A DNA stretch of 44,214 nt from positions 1 to 44,214 of the forward strand of contig JAQUWM010000016.1 of assembly GCA_028692885.1 (NCBI GenBank), given 5' to 3'. The translations under genes were made by a program, and so were the position numbers. The notes below the pieces were generated by a model. The model was not told the origin of the DNA, ran no database searches, and saw only the letters and a program-made list of their open reading frames with translations. Positions 16,003 to 25,197 of the stretch are shown piece after piece; the first letter of the stretch is position 1; the number at the start of each line of letters is the position of its first letter. Source of the stretch: Acetobacterium sp. GTDB lineage: Bacteria > Bacillota > Clostridia > Eubacteriales > Eubacteriaceae.

Positions 16003-16085
16003 AAAAGCCCGTGGTTTCTCGATTTTCTTCTAAAGTCTTAATAATTGTTTTAGCGTGATTTCTTAGCGCTGTTCGGCCGCCAACT

Positions 16086-16129
16086 AAAAAATCGATTATC
16101 AACTTTTTAAAAATAACGGTCGATAATCG
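16086..16129 (-). terminator. terminator of the ABC importer A operon
   Basis: CGATTATC (16093-16100) pairs with GATAATCG (16122-16129), and the minus strand then reads ATTTTTTAG. It lies just downstream of the oppF-like gene end at 16153. Confidence 0.65.
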
Positions 16130-16152
16130 TTTTTGAAACTGACCCTAGTCGG

Positions 16153-17076
16153 TTAATATAATTTTTGGAACACCAGGCTGGGAAAATTATTAAAAACACG
16201 GTGTTTTGGCGATAATTCCACCATTTCAGCTTCTTCTATCGCACTTCTTGCATCATAGTCAATTAATATTTTATTTCGTTCATAAATTGGATCTGGCACC
16301 GGCACTGCTGATAATAAGGACTGCGTATAGGGATGAGCCGGTCTTGTGAAAATTTCTTCGGTTGGCCCAATTTCCATAATCTTTCCATGAAGCATCACTG
16401 CCACCTTGTCACAGATAAATTTAATTATTGAAAGATCATGGGCAATCAAAAGAAACGAAAACCCATGCTCCCGTTGCAACCGCTGAAATAAGGTGATTAT
16501 TTGAGCCTGTATGGAAACATCCAGTGATGCAATCGGTTCGTCAGCAATGATTAAATCCGGACTTGTACTCAAACACCGGGCAATCGCAACACGTTGTCGC
16601 TGACCACCCGATATTTCGGTTGGGTATTTCTTTTTAAAGGTGTGATCTAGTCCCACTTCCATTAAAAGGGTGTCCAATTTTTCCTGAATTTTATTTTTGT
16701 CTTGCAGCAATTTATTTACAACAATTGGCTCCGTTATAATTTCTTCAATTGTCATTCTGGGATTAAGTGCTGCTGCTGAATCCTGAAAGATAATCTGCAT
16801 ATTTTTGTTAATATCGCCTTTGTTTTTTCGATACACCCCCTTGTCCGAAATCAGATTTCCTTTAAAATAGACTTCGCCCGCTGTTGCCGGATAAATACCC
16901 ATGATGGTTCGGGCAACTGTCGATTTACCCGATCCCGTTTCACCAACTAAACCAACCACTTCGCCTTTTTTAACCTCAAAATCGACGCCATTGACGGCTT
17001 TAATTGTTAAATCTTTATTGATTTTAAAATGCTGTTGCAGATTTGACACACTTAAAATTGGCTCTGAATTCATCAT
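16153..17076 (-). CDS. peptide/nickel-family ABC importer A, ATPase (OppF/DppF-like)
   Basis: A 307-residue ATPase with Walker A GETGSGKST, signature ISGGQRQRVAIA, Walker B LIIADEPIASLDVS and the H-loop IAHDLSIIKFI. The C-terminal region begins like the oligopeptide-transporter tail (RPAHPYTQSLLSAVPVPDP) but ends after LSPKHRVFNNFPSLVFQKLY without the CRFHxRCP cysteine motif common in OppF. It overlaps the preceding ATPase gene by 4 nt. It is the last gene of importer A, followed by the terminator at 16086-16129. Confidence 0.9.
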   Translation of the reverse strand: MMNSEPILSVSNLQQHFKINKDLTIKAVNGVDFEVKKGEVVGLVGETGSGKSTVARTIMGIYPATAGEVYFKGNLISDKGVYRKNKGDINKNMQIIFQDSAAALNPRMTIEEIITEPIVVNKLLQDKNKIQEKLDTLLMEVGLDHTFKKKYPTEISGGQRQRVAIARCLSTSPDLIIADEPIASLDVSIQAQIITLFQRLQREHGFSFLLIAHDLSIIKFICDKVAVMLHGKIMEIGPTEEIFTRPAHPYTQSLLSAVPVPDPIYERNKILIDYDARSAIEEAEMVELSPKHRVFNNFPSLVFQKLY

Positions 17077-18092
17077 TCTTTTTCCATCCTTTTCAATGAA
17101 ATTGGTGGTTTAATTTTGGGTGCTTTTTCATCCATCAGCCATGTTGCTACATAATGGGTGGGTGAGACTTCATACATCGGGGGCATTTCTTCATAATCAA
17201 TGGCGAGAGCATATCGATTTCGTATCGCAAACGCGTCGCCTGGGGGTGGGTTTAGCATAATCGGTGGGGTTCCGGGAATGGTGGCCAACGACTCACCCGC
17301 CTTAGTCAGTGCCGGCAAAGCCGACATCAGTCCCCATACATAGGGATGTCTGGGGTTATAAAGTATATCTTCTGCGGTTCCAATCTCCACAATTTTTCCG
17401 GCATACATTACTGCCACGCGATCGGCAATTCTGGCAACAACACCCAGATCATGCGAAATAAACACAATGGAAATCCCGGTTTTATTACGGATATCTAACA
17501 GTAAGTCTAATATTTTTGCCTGAACCGTTACATCAAGCGCGGTGGTCGCTTCATCGGCAAACAAAATTTGGGGATTTGATACCAGGGCGATTGCCAGTAC
17601 ACAACGCTGTCTCATTCCGCCGGAAAAAAAGTGTGGCTGCAACGAAAACATCTCTTCCTCTCTGTTAATCCCCACCAAATTGAGCATTTCGATTCCCCGT
17701 TTTTTTGCCTCTTCCTTACTGACTTTATTGTGTTTAACAATAGCCTCTGTTATCTGTTTACCAATCGGAATTGTCGGGTTGAGGGTGGTCATCGGATCCT
17801 GAAAAACCATCGACATAACACCACCTCGCAGTTTTCTCATTTCCTTTTCTTTATAGTCGGTAATGTCTTCGCCATCGACAATGATTCGCCCTTGTTTGAT
17901 TCTGGATGTTTTCGGGAGCAGTTTTAGAACGGCTTGGCTCATCACCGTTTTTCCACAGCCAGATTCTCCGACAATGGCTAATATTTCGCCTTTCTTCAGT
18001 GACAGGCTGACATCTCTAACCGCTTCAACCTCACCATTTTTCGTATCAAAACTCACTGACAAATTTTGCAATTGTAAAATCGGTTCCTCCAT
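17073..18092 (-). CDS. peptide/nickel-family ABC importer A, ATPase (OppD/DppD-like)
   Basis: A 339-residue ATPase with Walker A GESGCGKT, signature FSGGMRQRCVLA, Walker B ILFADEATTALDVT and ISHDLGVVARIADRV. The C-terminal domain keeps the family frame (PGTPPIMLNPPPGD, then EEMPPMYEVSPTHYVATWL). However, the usual tail GCxFxPRCPxAxxxC reads GDAFAIRNRYALAID here, so all cysteines that bind a 4Fe-4S cluster in some Dpp/Opp ATPases are absent. It overlaps the next ATPase gene by 4 nt and lies 90 bp after the binding-protein gene. Confidence 0.9.
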   Translation of the reverse strand: MEEPILQLQNLSVSFDTKNGEVEAVRDVSLSLKKGEILAIVGESGCGKTVMSQAVLKLLPKTSRIKQGRIIVDGEDITDYKEKEMRKLRGGVMSMVFQDPMTTLNPTIPIGKQITEAIVKHNKVSKEEAKKRGIEMLNLVGINREEEMFSLQPHFFSGGMRQRCVLAIALVSNPQILFADEATTALDVTVQAKILDLLLDIRNKTGISIVFISHDLGVVARIADRVAVMYAGKIVEIGTAEDILYNPRHPYVWGLMSALPALTKAGESLATIPGTPPIMLNPPPGDAFAIRNRYALAIDYEEMPPMYEVSPTHYVATWLMDEKAPKIKPPISLKRMEKE

Positions 18093-18185
18093 CTATTGCC
18101 CTCCCTATTCTATCGATAGATGCCGGATGCTCAACTGAACATCCGGCAAACAAAGAATGCTTACAGCCTTTTATTTTGTGCTTAA

Positions 18186-19772
18186 TTATTTGTTAAGCGT
18201 CCAATCTTCAATATTCCACATCACACCAACGGCATGATGACCAAGAACGCGATCGGTATTGAGCCCGTCAAGTCCACTGATACTGACATAATTTCCATCC
18301 AGATAGGCAATCAGCACTGAAGCTGGCTGTTTTGCGAACGCTACTTCAAATTGACCATATAAGTCTTTTCTGGCTGTGACATCTTTCTCATGTCTGGCCT
18401 TTGTCAACAAGTCATCCACGACAGGGTTTGAGTATTTCATGGTGTTGGAACTACCAGCGGTGGTAAATTGGGCATAAAGTGCATCTGGATCAAATTCGAC
18501 AGCGTAGCCTGATAAGAATCCATTGTATCCAGATTTCCAGTCGAATTTTGTAACCAGAACAATTTCCATATCCACACCGGCTTCTTTTAGCTGTTTTGAG
18601 ACAATGTTGGCAATGTCAATTCGTTCTTCTTCATAATCCCGAACCTGAATGGTAAAATGGAATCTTTCCCCATTTCGTTCATAAATGCCATCAGCGCCTT
18701 TCGTCCAGCCCAATGCCTGCATTTCCTGGGCAAATTTGTTCAGATCTAATGTATAAATATCAGCGGCAGTATTTCCACCAAAGGCATTTAACTGAATCGG
18801 GCTGTATGCAGAGCTTCCCTGATTATTGAGCACACTCTTAACCACGGACTCTTTATCAATTGCATAGTTGAGAACCCCAACAGAATCCTTGTTTTTTATC
18901 CAGAAATCGGTTCGATTATCCACTGAAATCGCCCGATAGTCGGCGGTTGTAAAATCGATATTTTGATAACCATCTTTGCCTCGGAATTTTTCTGCATAGT
19001 TTGCGTTCAGCCAGGCTAGATCGGCTTCACCGGATTCAAGCATCAATGCTTTAGTATTTTCGACCGCAACGGTTTTATAAACCACCCGATCGATATTTGG
19101 CACCTTATCGTAATAATCGGCATTCTTTTCCAGGGTGATAGTTCCCCCTGTTTTATCCCACTCGACAAATTTGTAGCGGCCGGTTCCCACAGGCGCCTGA
19201 TTAAAGGATGCGGTGGTCAAATCCTGACCATCCAATAAATGTTTGGGAGCAATTCCAATGGTAAAATTGTCCAGCATGGCGGCGTTGAATTGGGAAAGCG
19301 TAATCGCCACGGTGTTGTCATCAATTGCCGTCACACTAGCAATGTCGGTATAGTTACTTAATACACTGGCCGATAAGGTGGTATCTTTTGTCAGCTTATC
19401 GTAGGTGAAAACAACATCCTGTGCTGTTAACGGTTGGCCATCATGCCATTTCACTCCTTTTCGCAATTTAAAGGTATACGTTAATGAACCCTCATCATAG
19501 GTATAACTTTCAGCCAAATCGATGATTGGCTTGCCTGATGCATCATACTTCATTAAACCCGAGAAAATGATCCCAGCCAATTCACTGCCCTCGTTAATAA
19601 TCGGGTTAATGGAATCTGCGGTTTCTCCAGCGTATACCAGAGTGTTTGACAGATCCGACCCAGTCGATGATTTTTTATCAGCCGATGCTGAGGAGCACCC
19701 CGCAAGACTTACCATGGTACTTACACAAAGTACCCCAACGAACAATTTGACAATCTTTTTCTTTACATTCAT
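18186..19772 (-). CDS. peptide/nickel-family ABC importer A, substrate-binding lipoprotein
   Basis: A 528-residue solute-binding protein of family 5 (SBP_bac_5; OppA/DppA/NikA superfamily). ATG 19772 is chosen because GAGGAG precedes it; the open frame extends further upstream without a ribosome binding site. A lipoprotein signal ends in VSLAGC. The family core is visible as GLMKYDASGKPIIDLAESYTYD, YTFKLRKGVKWHDGQPLTAQDVVFTYDKL and PVGTGRYKF. Ligand cannot be read from sequence: peptides, nickel chelates and other small molecules are all bound by this superfamily. It lies between the permease and ATPase genes of importer A. Confidence 0.92.
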   Translation of the reverse strand: MNVKKKIVKLFVGVLCVSTMVSLAGCSSASADKKSSTGSDLSNTLVYAGETADSINPIINEGSELAGIIFSGLMKYDASGKPIIDLAESYTYDEGSLTYTFKLRKGVKWHDGQPLTAQDVVFTYDKLTKDTTLSASVLSNYTDIASVTAIDDNTVAITLSQFNAAMLDNFTIGIAPKHLLDGQDLTTASFNQAPVGTGRYKFVEWDKTGGTITLEKNADYYDKVPNIDRVVYKTVAVENTKALMLESGEADLAWLNANYAEKFRGKDGYQNIDFTTADYRAISVDNRTDFWIKNKDSVGVLNYAIDKESVVKSVLNNQGSSAYSPIQLNAFGGNTAADIYTLDLNKFAQEMQALGWTKGADGIYERNGERFHFTIQVRDYEEERIDIANIVSKQLKEAGVDMEIVLVTKFDWKSGYNGFLSGYAVEFDPDALYAQFTTAGSSNTMKYSNPVVDDLLTKARHEKDVTARKDLYGQFEVAFAKQPASVLIAYLDGNYVSISGLDGLNTDRVLGHHAVGVMWNIEDWTLNK

Positions 19773-19814
19773 AACTTTTTCTCCTCTAAAATTATCTAAA
19801 CAGTATCTCAAAAA

Positions 19815-20720
19815 TCAGAGATAACTTTCCCGCTTATTTGTTTCTTTTCTAAAATAGTATGCAATATTGGTAACACACACCAGGGTGGTAATCAGAAATA
19901 CTCCCGGAAAGATAATGACCCACCATGAATTTGACAGCAACGCTTTGTTAGCCAGAGACAGCATACTACCCCAGGAAACGACATCAATGGGCAATCCCAA
20001 ACCCAAAAAGCTGAGCGTCGACTCCATCGAGATGCTGAGTCCAATGCTGGAGACTACCACAAACATAATGGTGGAGATAAAATTGGGAATCAGGTGTTTT
20101 ATCATAATATGAAAAAAGCCGCTCCCCATACATTGTGCCGCCAGGACATACTCACTACTGCGGATCTGTCTGACTTCACTCCGGACAATTCGCGCCAGAC
20201 CGCACCATCCGGTCACCCCAATGACAAATGATATTTTTACAATATTCTGGGTTCCCATTACCGATGTCAGCAATAAAATCAACAGTAGGTTGGGAATACT
20301 GTTCATCAGCTCGGGAATTCGCATCATGATTGAATCAACCCGGGAATTCGCGGTTCCGCTGACACAGCCATAGATAACACCAATCACGGTGATAATCGCC
20401 ATCCCCAATAAACCGATCAGAATGGATACCCGACCGCCATACCAGATCATCGAATAAATATCTCTTCCCAGGGAATCAGTGCCAAAATAAAATTCTGAGT
20501 TTGGCGGTTGATTAAGATTTTGTAGATAAAAACCGGTCGGATCATGATTATAAACCTGTTCCGCAAAAATACAGCCCAGAATGATAATCCCAAGAATAAC
20601 CATAGACAGGATCGGCATCCCTTTTATCTGCTGCCAGAAGGAAATCTTTTTCTCTGCTGATTCGTATGTTTTGTAATTCGCCCCGACTAGGACAAAGGGG
20701 TCTGTGGCGTTTCCTTCCAT
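19815..20720 (-). CDS. peptide/nickel-family ABC importer A, permease (OppC/DppC-like)
   Basis: A 301-residue permease with an N-terminal cytoplasmic segment, a first helix (ILSMVILGIIILGCIFA), the PNSEFYFGTDSLGRDIYSMIWYGGRVSI motif of the DppC/NikC family and five further helices. The EAA loop region (AAQCMGSGFFHIMIKHLIPNFISTI) contacts the ATPases. It overlaps the 3' end of the partner permease gene by 34 nt. Confidence 0.92.
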   Translation of the reverse strand: MEGNATDPFVLVGANYKTYESAEKKISFWQQIKGMPILSMVILGIIILGCIFAEQVYNHDPTGFYLQNLNQPPNSEFYFGTDSLGRDIYSMIWYGGRVSILIGLLGMAIITVIGVIYGCVSGTANSRVDSIMMRIPELMNSIPNLLLILLLTSVMGTQNIVKISFVIGVTGWCGLARIVRSEVRQIRSSEYVLAAQCMGSGFFHIMIKHLIPNFISTIMFVVVSSIGLSISMESTLSFLGLGLPIDVVSWGSMLSLANKALLSNSWWVIIFPGVFLITTLVCVTNIAYYFRKETNKRESYL

Positions 20721-21706
20721 GCGGTCACCTCCGTTAATTTCATTCTGGGATCAATGGCTTCATTGATAAACTGGGCAATAATACTGCTGGAAACAACCAT
20801 AACGCCGGTAATGAGAACAATCAACATCAATAAATTGTAATCATGATATTTGGCACTGGTAACCGACAGCGCTCCAATCCCCGGATAATTAAACACGGCT
20901 TCAGCAATAAAGGTCCCACTGAGAACATGAGGAATGGAGATCGCCATAATGTTGACAATGGTTGGTGCCACATTTCGAAAACAGTGTTTTAAAACGACCT
21001 CCGACTTCGTACATCCTTTTGATTTAGCCAGCAGCACATATTCTTTTCGGATTTCATCCAGCAGTTTGTTTCGGATCATGTAGGCGTAATACCAGAGATG
21101 ACTAAGTATCATTACCGTCAGGGGCAAAATCATATGCTGGATGCGGTTAAAAAGATCATCCGATTTACCAATATCATAAGCGCCACTACTGGGAAGCCAT
21201 CCCAGATTGATGCTAAAAATCAATACCAATACAACTCCCAGCCAAAATGACGGGATATAATAAGCCGCAGTTCCCACCTTACAGATAATCCGGTCAATCC
21301 AGGTGTCTTCATGCATGGCACAAAATAATGCCAAAATCGTTGCCAGCACAAATACCAGGATATAGGCAGTGCCCCCGAGAACCAGGGTGTTTCCGATTAA
21401 CGGGGCAATCACAGCCAATGCCGGCATTTTGTATTTTAGCGACATCCCAAAATCACCTTGCACAGCATTGCTGATCCATTTAACATACTGGAGTGCGATG
21501 GGGCCATCCAGTCCCAACCGCTCCCGTGCGGCATCCAGTTCAGGGGATGTCATCGACTCGACTGCATCGCCATAATAGGACTCCAGCGGATCGCCTGGCG
21601 CCAGACGGGCAAAGTAGAAAACCACAATTGATAAAAGCAGCATCGAAAGCAAAAACCATAGCGTTCGTTTGACTATTTTCTCGATTAACATCGATTTGCT
21701 GTTCAA
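20687..21706 (-). CDS. peptide/nickel-family ABC importer A, permease (OppB/DppB-like)
   Basis: A 339-residue permease with six helices. It shows the family's N-terminal pattern (FYFARLAPGDPLESYYG, then ARERLGLDGPIALQYVKWI, QGDFGMSLKYKMP) and the EAA loop KSKGCTKSEVVLKHCFRNVAPTIV. The start is uncertain: a TTG at 21706 lies very close to AGGA, while an in-frame ATG at 21691 is about 15 nt from it. It follows the methyltransferase gene by about 40 nt. Confidence 0.9.
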   Translation of the reverse strand: MNSKSMLIEKIVKRTLWFLLSMLLLSIVVFYFARLAPGDPLESYYGDAVESMTSPELDAARERLGLDGPIALQYVKWISNAVQGDFGMSLKYKMPALAVIAPLIGNTLVLGGTAYILVFVLATILALFCAMHEDTWIDRIICKVGTAAYYIPSFWLGVVLVLIFSINLGWLPSSGAYDIGKSDDLFNRIQHMILPLTVMILSHLWYYAYMIRNKLLDEIRKEYVLLAKSKGCTKSEVVLKHCFRNVAPTIVNIMAISIPHVLSGTFIAEAVFNYPGIGALSVTSAKYHDYNLLMLIVLITGVMVVSSSIIAQFINEAIDPRMKLTEVTAWKETPQTPLS

Positions 21707-21743
21707 TCCTCACACTCCCAACTTATGGATTTAATTGCGGTCT

Positions 21744-22430
21744 TCATGAAATCAGCACACCCGTTTCTGATACCTTTGTTCCCATCAGAACAAACCATGG
21801 ATCATAATCATATCCCGGACGGGTCAAACCCGGTAACTTTTGTATCTGCACTTCAACAAGACCGTTTCTTTCCAAAAGCTCTTTCAGTTCTTCCATGCGA
21901 GCGCTCTTTACTACCAGATGGTTATCCACTTCTTCATCTTCATAAATATTAACCTTGCCAATATTTAGTCCAACGCCCTCTTTCATCCGGTTAAAACACA
22001 TAATTTTTCCCCCTGGTTTCAAAATTCTCAGCCATTCTCTGATTGCCAGATCCGGTTCAACCAGTGTCCAGATCAGCCGGGAATTGATAATAAAATCAAT
22101 GGTCTCGTTCATAAAGGGCAGATTTAAAACACTCCCTTCCATAAAAATGGCATCAGACGCTGCTGTTTTTGCATGCTTAACTGCATAATTCATCATCTCT
22201 CTTGATATATCAATCCCGATGGTTGAATGACCCAGCTTTGCCGTCATATTTGCCAGAAAGCCGGTTCCGGTTCCCAGATCCAGAACATTTTTATTCTGAT
22301 CCGTCCCTAAAAGATTGTTAAGCGCCTCCATCCATGCCTGCAAATCCTCCGTATCATGATCAGCATCAAACGAATCAGAACGCTTGTCCCAGTACGCTTC
22401 AATTTTTTTTATTACTCCAATTACTTCCAT
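21744..22430 (-). CDS. class I SAM-dependent methyltransferase (importer A operon, first gene)
   Basis: A 228-residue Rossmann-fold methyltransferase. Motif I is VLDLGTGTGFLANMTAKLG, the acidic ribose-binding residue is in IGIDISREMM, and motif II/post II reads MEGSVLNLPFMNETIDFIINSRLIWTL, followed by WLRILKPGGKIMCFN. Unlike ordinary UbiE enzymes it has a long C-terminal part ending DYDPWFVLMGTK. ATG 22430 follows AAAGGGGA. It is the first gene after the leader RNA at 22451-22504 and is transcribed with the ABC importer A genes. A methyltransferase is not part of standard peptide importers, so it may act on the transported compound. Substrate unknown. Confidence 0.85.
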   Translation of the reverse strand: MEVIGVIKKIEAYWDKRSDSFDADHDTEDLQAWMEALNNLLGTDQNKNVLDLGTGTGFLANMTAKLGHSTIGIDISREMMNYAVKHAKTAASDAIFMEGSVLNLPFMNETIDFIINSRLIWTLVEPDLAIREWLRILKPGGKIMCFNRMKEGVGLNIGKVNIYEDEEVDNHLVVKSARMEELKELLERNGLVEVQIQKLPGLTRPGYDYDPWFVLMGTKVSETGVLIS

Positions 22431-22450
22431 TTTTTCCCCTTTCAAAAAAC

Positions 22451-22504
22451 AAAAAACCACGAAAATTGATTTCTATCTACGATAGGACACTCAACCTTCA
22501 TGGC
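22451..22504 (-). terminator. leader hairpin A, terminator-like, conserved with 28546-28601
   Basis: On the minus strand GCCATGAA (22504-22497) pairs with TTCGTGG (22463-22457) and the following T, then a T6 run. The 33 nt inside contain a perfect small hairpin CTATC-GTA-GATAG (22485-22473). The same layout, with a different inner stem, precedes importer B. It lies just before the methyltransferase ribosome binding site. Confidence 0.65.
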
Positions 22505-22570
22505 TAAATTAATTGATTAAATTTTAAAATAAGTTTTCAGACAAGTCTTTCAATATTTTTGTGTTTGACA

Positions 22571-22583
22571 GTATATACCTGTA
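22571..22583 (-). promoter_or_regulatory. shared box A at the importer A start point
   Basis: TACAGGTATATAC on the minus strand, containing the palindrome GTATATAC. It begins 3 nt after the -10 of the importer A promoter and matches the importer B box at 28605-28617 at 11 of 13 positions. A position at the transcription start suggests a repressor site. Confidence 0.6.
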
Positions 22584-22586
22584 GAT

Positions 22587-22615
22587 ATGTTATTCCAGTA
22601 AAATCCATTTGTCAA
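22587..22615 (-). promoter_or_regulatory. promoter of importer A operon
   Basis: On the minus strand -35 TTGACA (22615-22610), a 17 nt spacer and -10 TAACAT (22592-22587). The start would be near 22580, giving a leader of about 150 nt that contains hairpin A. Confidence 0.7.
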
Positions 22616-22651
22616 TCATTATTTTGAACATCCTAACATCCGGTGAAAAAA

Positions 22652-23551
22652 TCAACAATCATGTTTAATTCTCTCTTTTCCCACGCTCCAAATCATAATT
22701 CCAATCATCGATGTCATCTTTTCAGAATATTTCCCATCCCTGTCACGATTACCAAAAATATACGCTTTAATCTTCGCTACTTTTATTCGACTAAGTTCCG
22801 TATAACAACCATATTCATGACAGATCGCCTCAAGGGCTTCTTCCGGATCTTGAATTTTCACCCATTCAAATGGTGAGTAACTCATTTCTGGTCTGTACCC
22901 CATTGAATAAACGAGATTGAAAGCATGTAGTATTTCATTACGCCCACTTTCAGGGAGAGCCCTCTCAAATATGATCTCATGTAGTTCAGCTTTTCTTGTG
23001 TTTTTTGACAGCCCTGAGAGCGAACTATAACAACAAATATCTCGGGAGGTTTGATTCATTTTTATCAACCCCTCAACGTTGCAGATCCCGGTATTCAGGT
23101 TTGAAATAACCAGGTCAAATTGTTTATGATAGTCTGGGCTCTCACTATCAACTTCAGACCAATCTTTATGAAGGCTGGCTATATTCTCCAAACCAGCCTT
23201 TTGTGTTTTTTCCGCTAATATTCTGAGCATGCTTTCTGAGCAATCCAGTCCAATAATTTTTTTACAGTATTTTGCAAGTTCGAGGGCATATATTCCCGTT
23301 CCACAGCCAATATCCAAAACCACCGTCTCCTTGTTTAAAATGTCTTTTGCTTTCAAGAGTTTAATGGTTTTATCAATTCTGCGACGATCCTTTTCCATCG
23401 TTTCATCGTATGAAAGGGCAATTTTATCCCATATTTGAGTCCCCGTTTTATTTAAGGAATCGACGGATTCATTATTTCTTTCAATCGCTGACGACCACTG
23501 TTCGCTTGCAAATTTTTCATAATTCTTCAAGAACGATACTTTTTGATTCAA
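22652..23551 (-). CDS. class I SAM-dependent methyltransferase (importer B operon, last gene)
   Basis: A 299-residue methyltransferase. An N-terminal part of about 75 residues (WSSAIERNNESVDSLNKTG, then WDKIALSYDETMEKDRRRID) precedes motif I VLDIGCGTGIYALELAKYC, the acidic IGLDCSESML and a DLVISNLNTGICN motif. The C-terminal third carries IFERALPESGRNEILHAFN and YSPFEWVKIQDPEEALE, unlike common metabolic methyltransferases. Start is TTG 23551 with GGAG six nt upstream; no ATG fits. It begins 13 nt after the importer B binding-protein gene and ends the operon. Its sequence differs greatly from the importer A methyltransferase, so the two are not recent duplicates. Confidence 0.85.
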   Translation of the reverse strand: MNQKVSFLKNYEKFASEQWSSAIERNNESVDSLNKTGTQIWDKIALSYDETMEKDRRRIDKTIKLLKAKDILNKETVVLDIGCGTGIYALELAKYCKKIIGLDCSESMLRILAEKTQKAGLENIASLHKDWSEVDSESPDYHKQFDLVISNLNTGICNVEGLIKMNQTSRDICCYSSLSGLSKNTRKAELHEIIFERALPESGRNEILHAFNLVYSMGYRPEMSYSPFEWVKIQDPEEALEAICHEYGCYTELSRIKVAKIKAYIFGNRDRDGKYSEKMTSMIGIMIWSVGKERIKHDC

Positions 23552-23564
23552 TTATTTCTCCACA

Positions 23565-25130
23565 TCATTCCTTGATATCAACAACATATAAGTCTGGTCT
23601 GAATGTTACATCAATTGCAAAATTCTCCACCTTTTTATTGGTAGCATACAAAGTCACGTCATTCCAAATTGGAATAATATAATTTTTGTCACTGATTAGT
23701 TTCTGAATTTGACTATAGTAATCCTGTCTTTTTTTCTTGTTTGGTTCAACGGCCACTTTTTGTATCAAGGCATCAAGGTCGGCATCGTTGATCCCGTAAT
23801 TTCGGGAAACGTTATTGGCTCCAGTGCTGAGTGCATTTCTTACAAAGAAGAAATTTGGTTCTCCTGAGGATACCGTAAATGGTTGCGGTGCAATATCATA
23901 TGTCCCTTCTTTTAAACGTTGCGTCCATGTTGCCGAATCGACTGTTTCAATCTGTGCTTCAATCCCAATCTCTTTTAACTGTGCTTGAATCGCAATAGCA
24001 ATGTCCTGATAAGGCCATCTGCCAAGCAGCGATGAATTTAACAAAATGATCGGGGCTGGCGTTTCTCCACTCACTGCTTCTGATTTTAATTTTTTTGCTT
24101 CTTCACTGTTAAATTGATACTTGCAGTCAACCGTCCAGTCTTTTGATGCTGCACTTAAAACGCTCATTGACGACTTACCATAGCCCAGCAGAATTTTATT
24201 AACGATCGTATCCCGATCGATGCTTAAGCTTAATGCATCACGAAGTTCCTCATTATTAAATACCTTGCCTTCGCTAGTATTCATAAAGTAATAATGCACC
24301 GTACCTACTAATTGTTCACTTAGAACTAAATTTTGGTCACTCTCAATTTGAGCTGCCTGTTGAGGCAAAATGCCACCTACATCAGATATGACATCAATTT
24401 CTCCACTTTGCAACGCAGCAAGTCGTGTTGTGGGATCGGCGATATTTTTAAATTCCACCGTATCCAATTGAGGTTCTCCCAGATGATAATCCGCAAATTT
24501 TTCTAAATAAAGAACCTGCGTTTGTTCGTTGTATTCCTTGTATTTATATGGACCAGTCCCATAAGGGAAGGTAATGGCCTTATTTTCGTTAAACGAACTG
24601 GATGCAAACATTACCCCGTTTTCATAAACCAACCGCGTATTAAAATCCGGTATCGGTTCTGCATGGGTGACCGTAAATGTCGTCTCATCCACGACACTCA
24701 TGTTTGTAATTTTCCCAAACTCGCCAACGGATTCGTAGGCTGGATCATATTCTTTCTTAACGGTATTGAAATGATATAAGCGATCCAGATTCAAAATGGC
24801 ACCCTCTGAATTCAAGGTGCTACCATCATGAAACTTAACATTTTTCTTTAATTTGATTGTCCATGTCAACCCATCCTCAGAGGGTGCCATCGATTCAGCT
24901 AACCACATCACCGGATTCATGTCGTTATCAAAACGCGCTAAAGACTCCCAGACATTGCTGCTTCCATGAACATATACGTTTGACCCCTCCCCCAACCAGA
25001 ATGTTCTCCCGGCACCAATAATTAAATCCTTTGGTTCATCCGGTGCTGTTTCTGCAGATGCGGAGCACCCTGTAAACAGCAGCAAAACCGACAATAAAAC
25101 AGTCACCACACTCATTACTTTTCTCTTCAT
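23565..25130 (-). CDS. peptide/nickel-family ABC importer B, substrate-binding lipoprotein
   Basis: A 521-residue family 5 solute-binding protein. ATG 25130 follows AAGGAG; the frame extends five codons further without a separate site. The lipobox is LLLFTGC. The start of the mature protein (DLIIGAGRTFWLGEG, NVWESLARFDNDMNPVMWLAESM, TWTIKLKKNVKFHDGSTLN) resembles NikA-type proteins more than OppA, and the gene follows two short ATPases typical of NikDE. A nickel-chelate or dipeptide ligand is therefore plausible but unproven. Confidence 0.9.
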   Translation of the reverse strand: MKRKVMSVVTVLLSVLLLFTGCSASAETAPDEPKDLIIGAGRTFWLGEGSNVYVHGSSNVWESLARFDNDMNPVMWLAESMAPSEDGLTWTIKLKKNVKFHDGSTLNSEGAILNLDRLYHFNTVKKEYDPAYESVGEFGKITNMSVVDETTFTVTHAEPIPDFNTRLVYENGVMFASSSFNENKAITFPYGTGPYKYKEYNEQTQVLYLEKFADYHLGEPQLDTVEFKNIADPTTRLAALQSGEIDVISDVGGILPQQAAQIESDQNLVLSEQLVGTVHYYFMNTSEGKVFNNEELRDALSLSIDRDTIVNKILLGYGKSSMSVLSAASKDWTVDCKYQFNSEEAKKLKSEAVSGETPAPIILLNSSLLGRWPYQDIAIAIQAQLKEIGIEAQIETVDSATWTQRLKEGTYDIAPQPFTVSSGEPNFFFVRNALSTGANNVSRNYGINDADLDALIQKVAVEPNKKKRQDYYSQIQKLISDKNYIIPIWNDVTLYATNKKVENFAIDVTFRPDLYVVDIKE

Positions 25131-25197
25131 TATTTTCTCCTTCAAAATGATTTATCAGAAATTAAGACTCTGTCCTAATTCAAGAACTTTTTTATAC

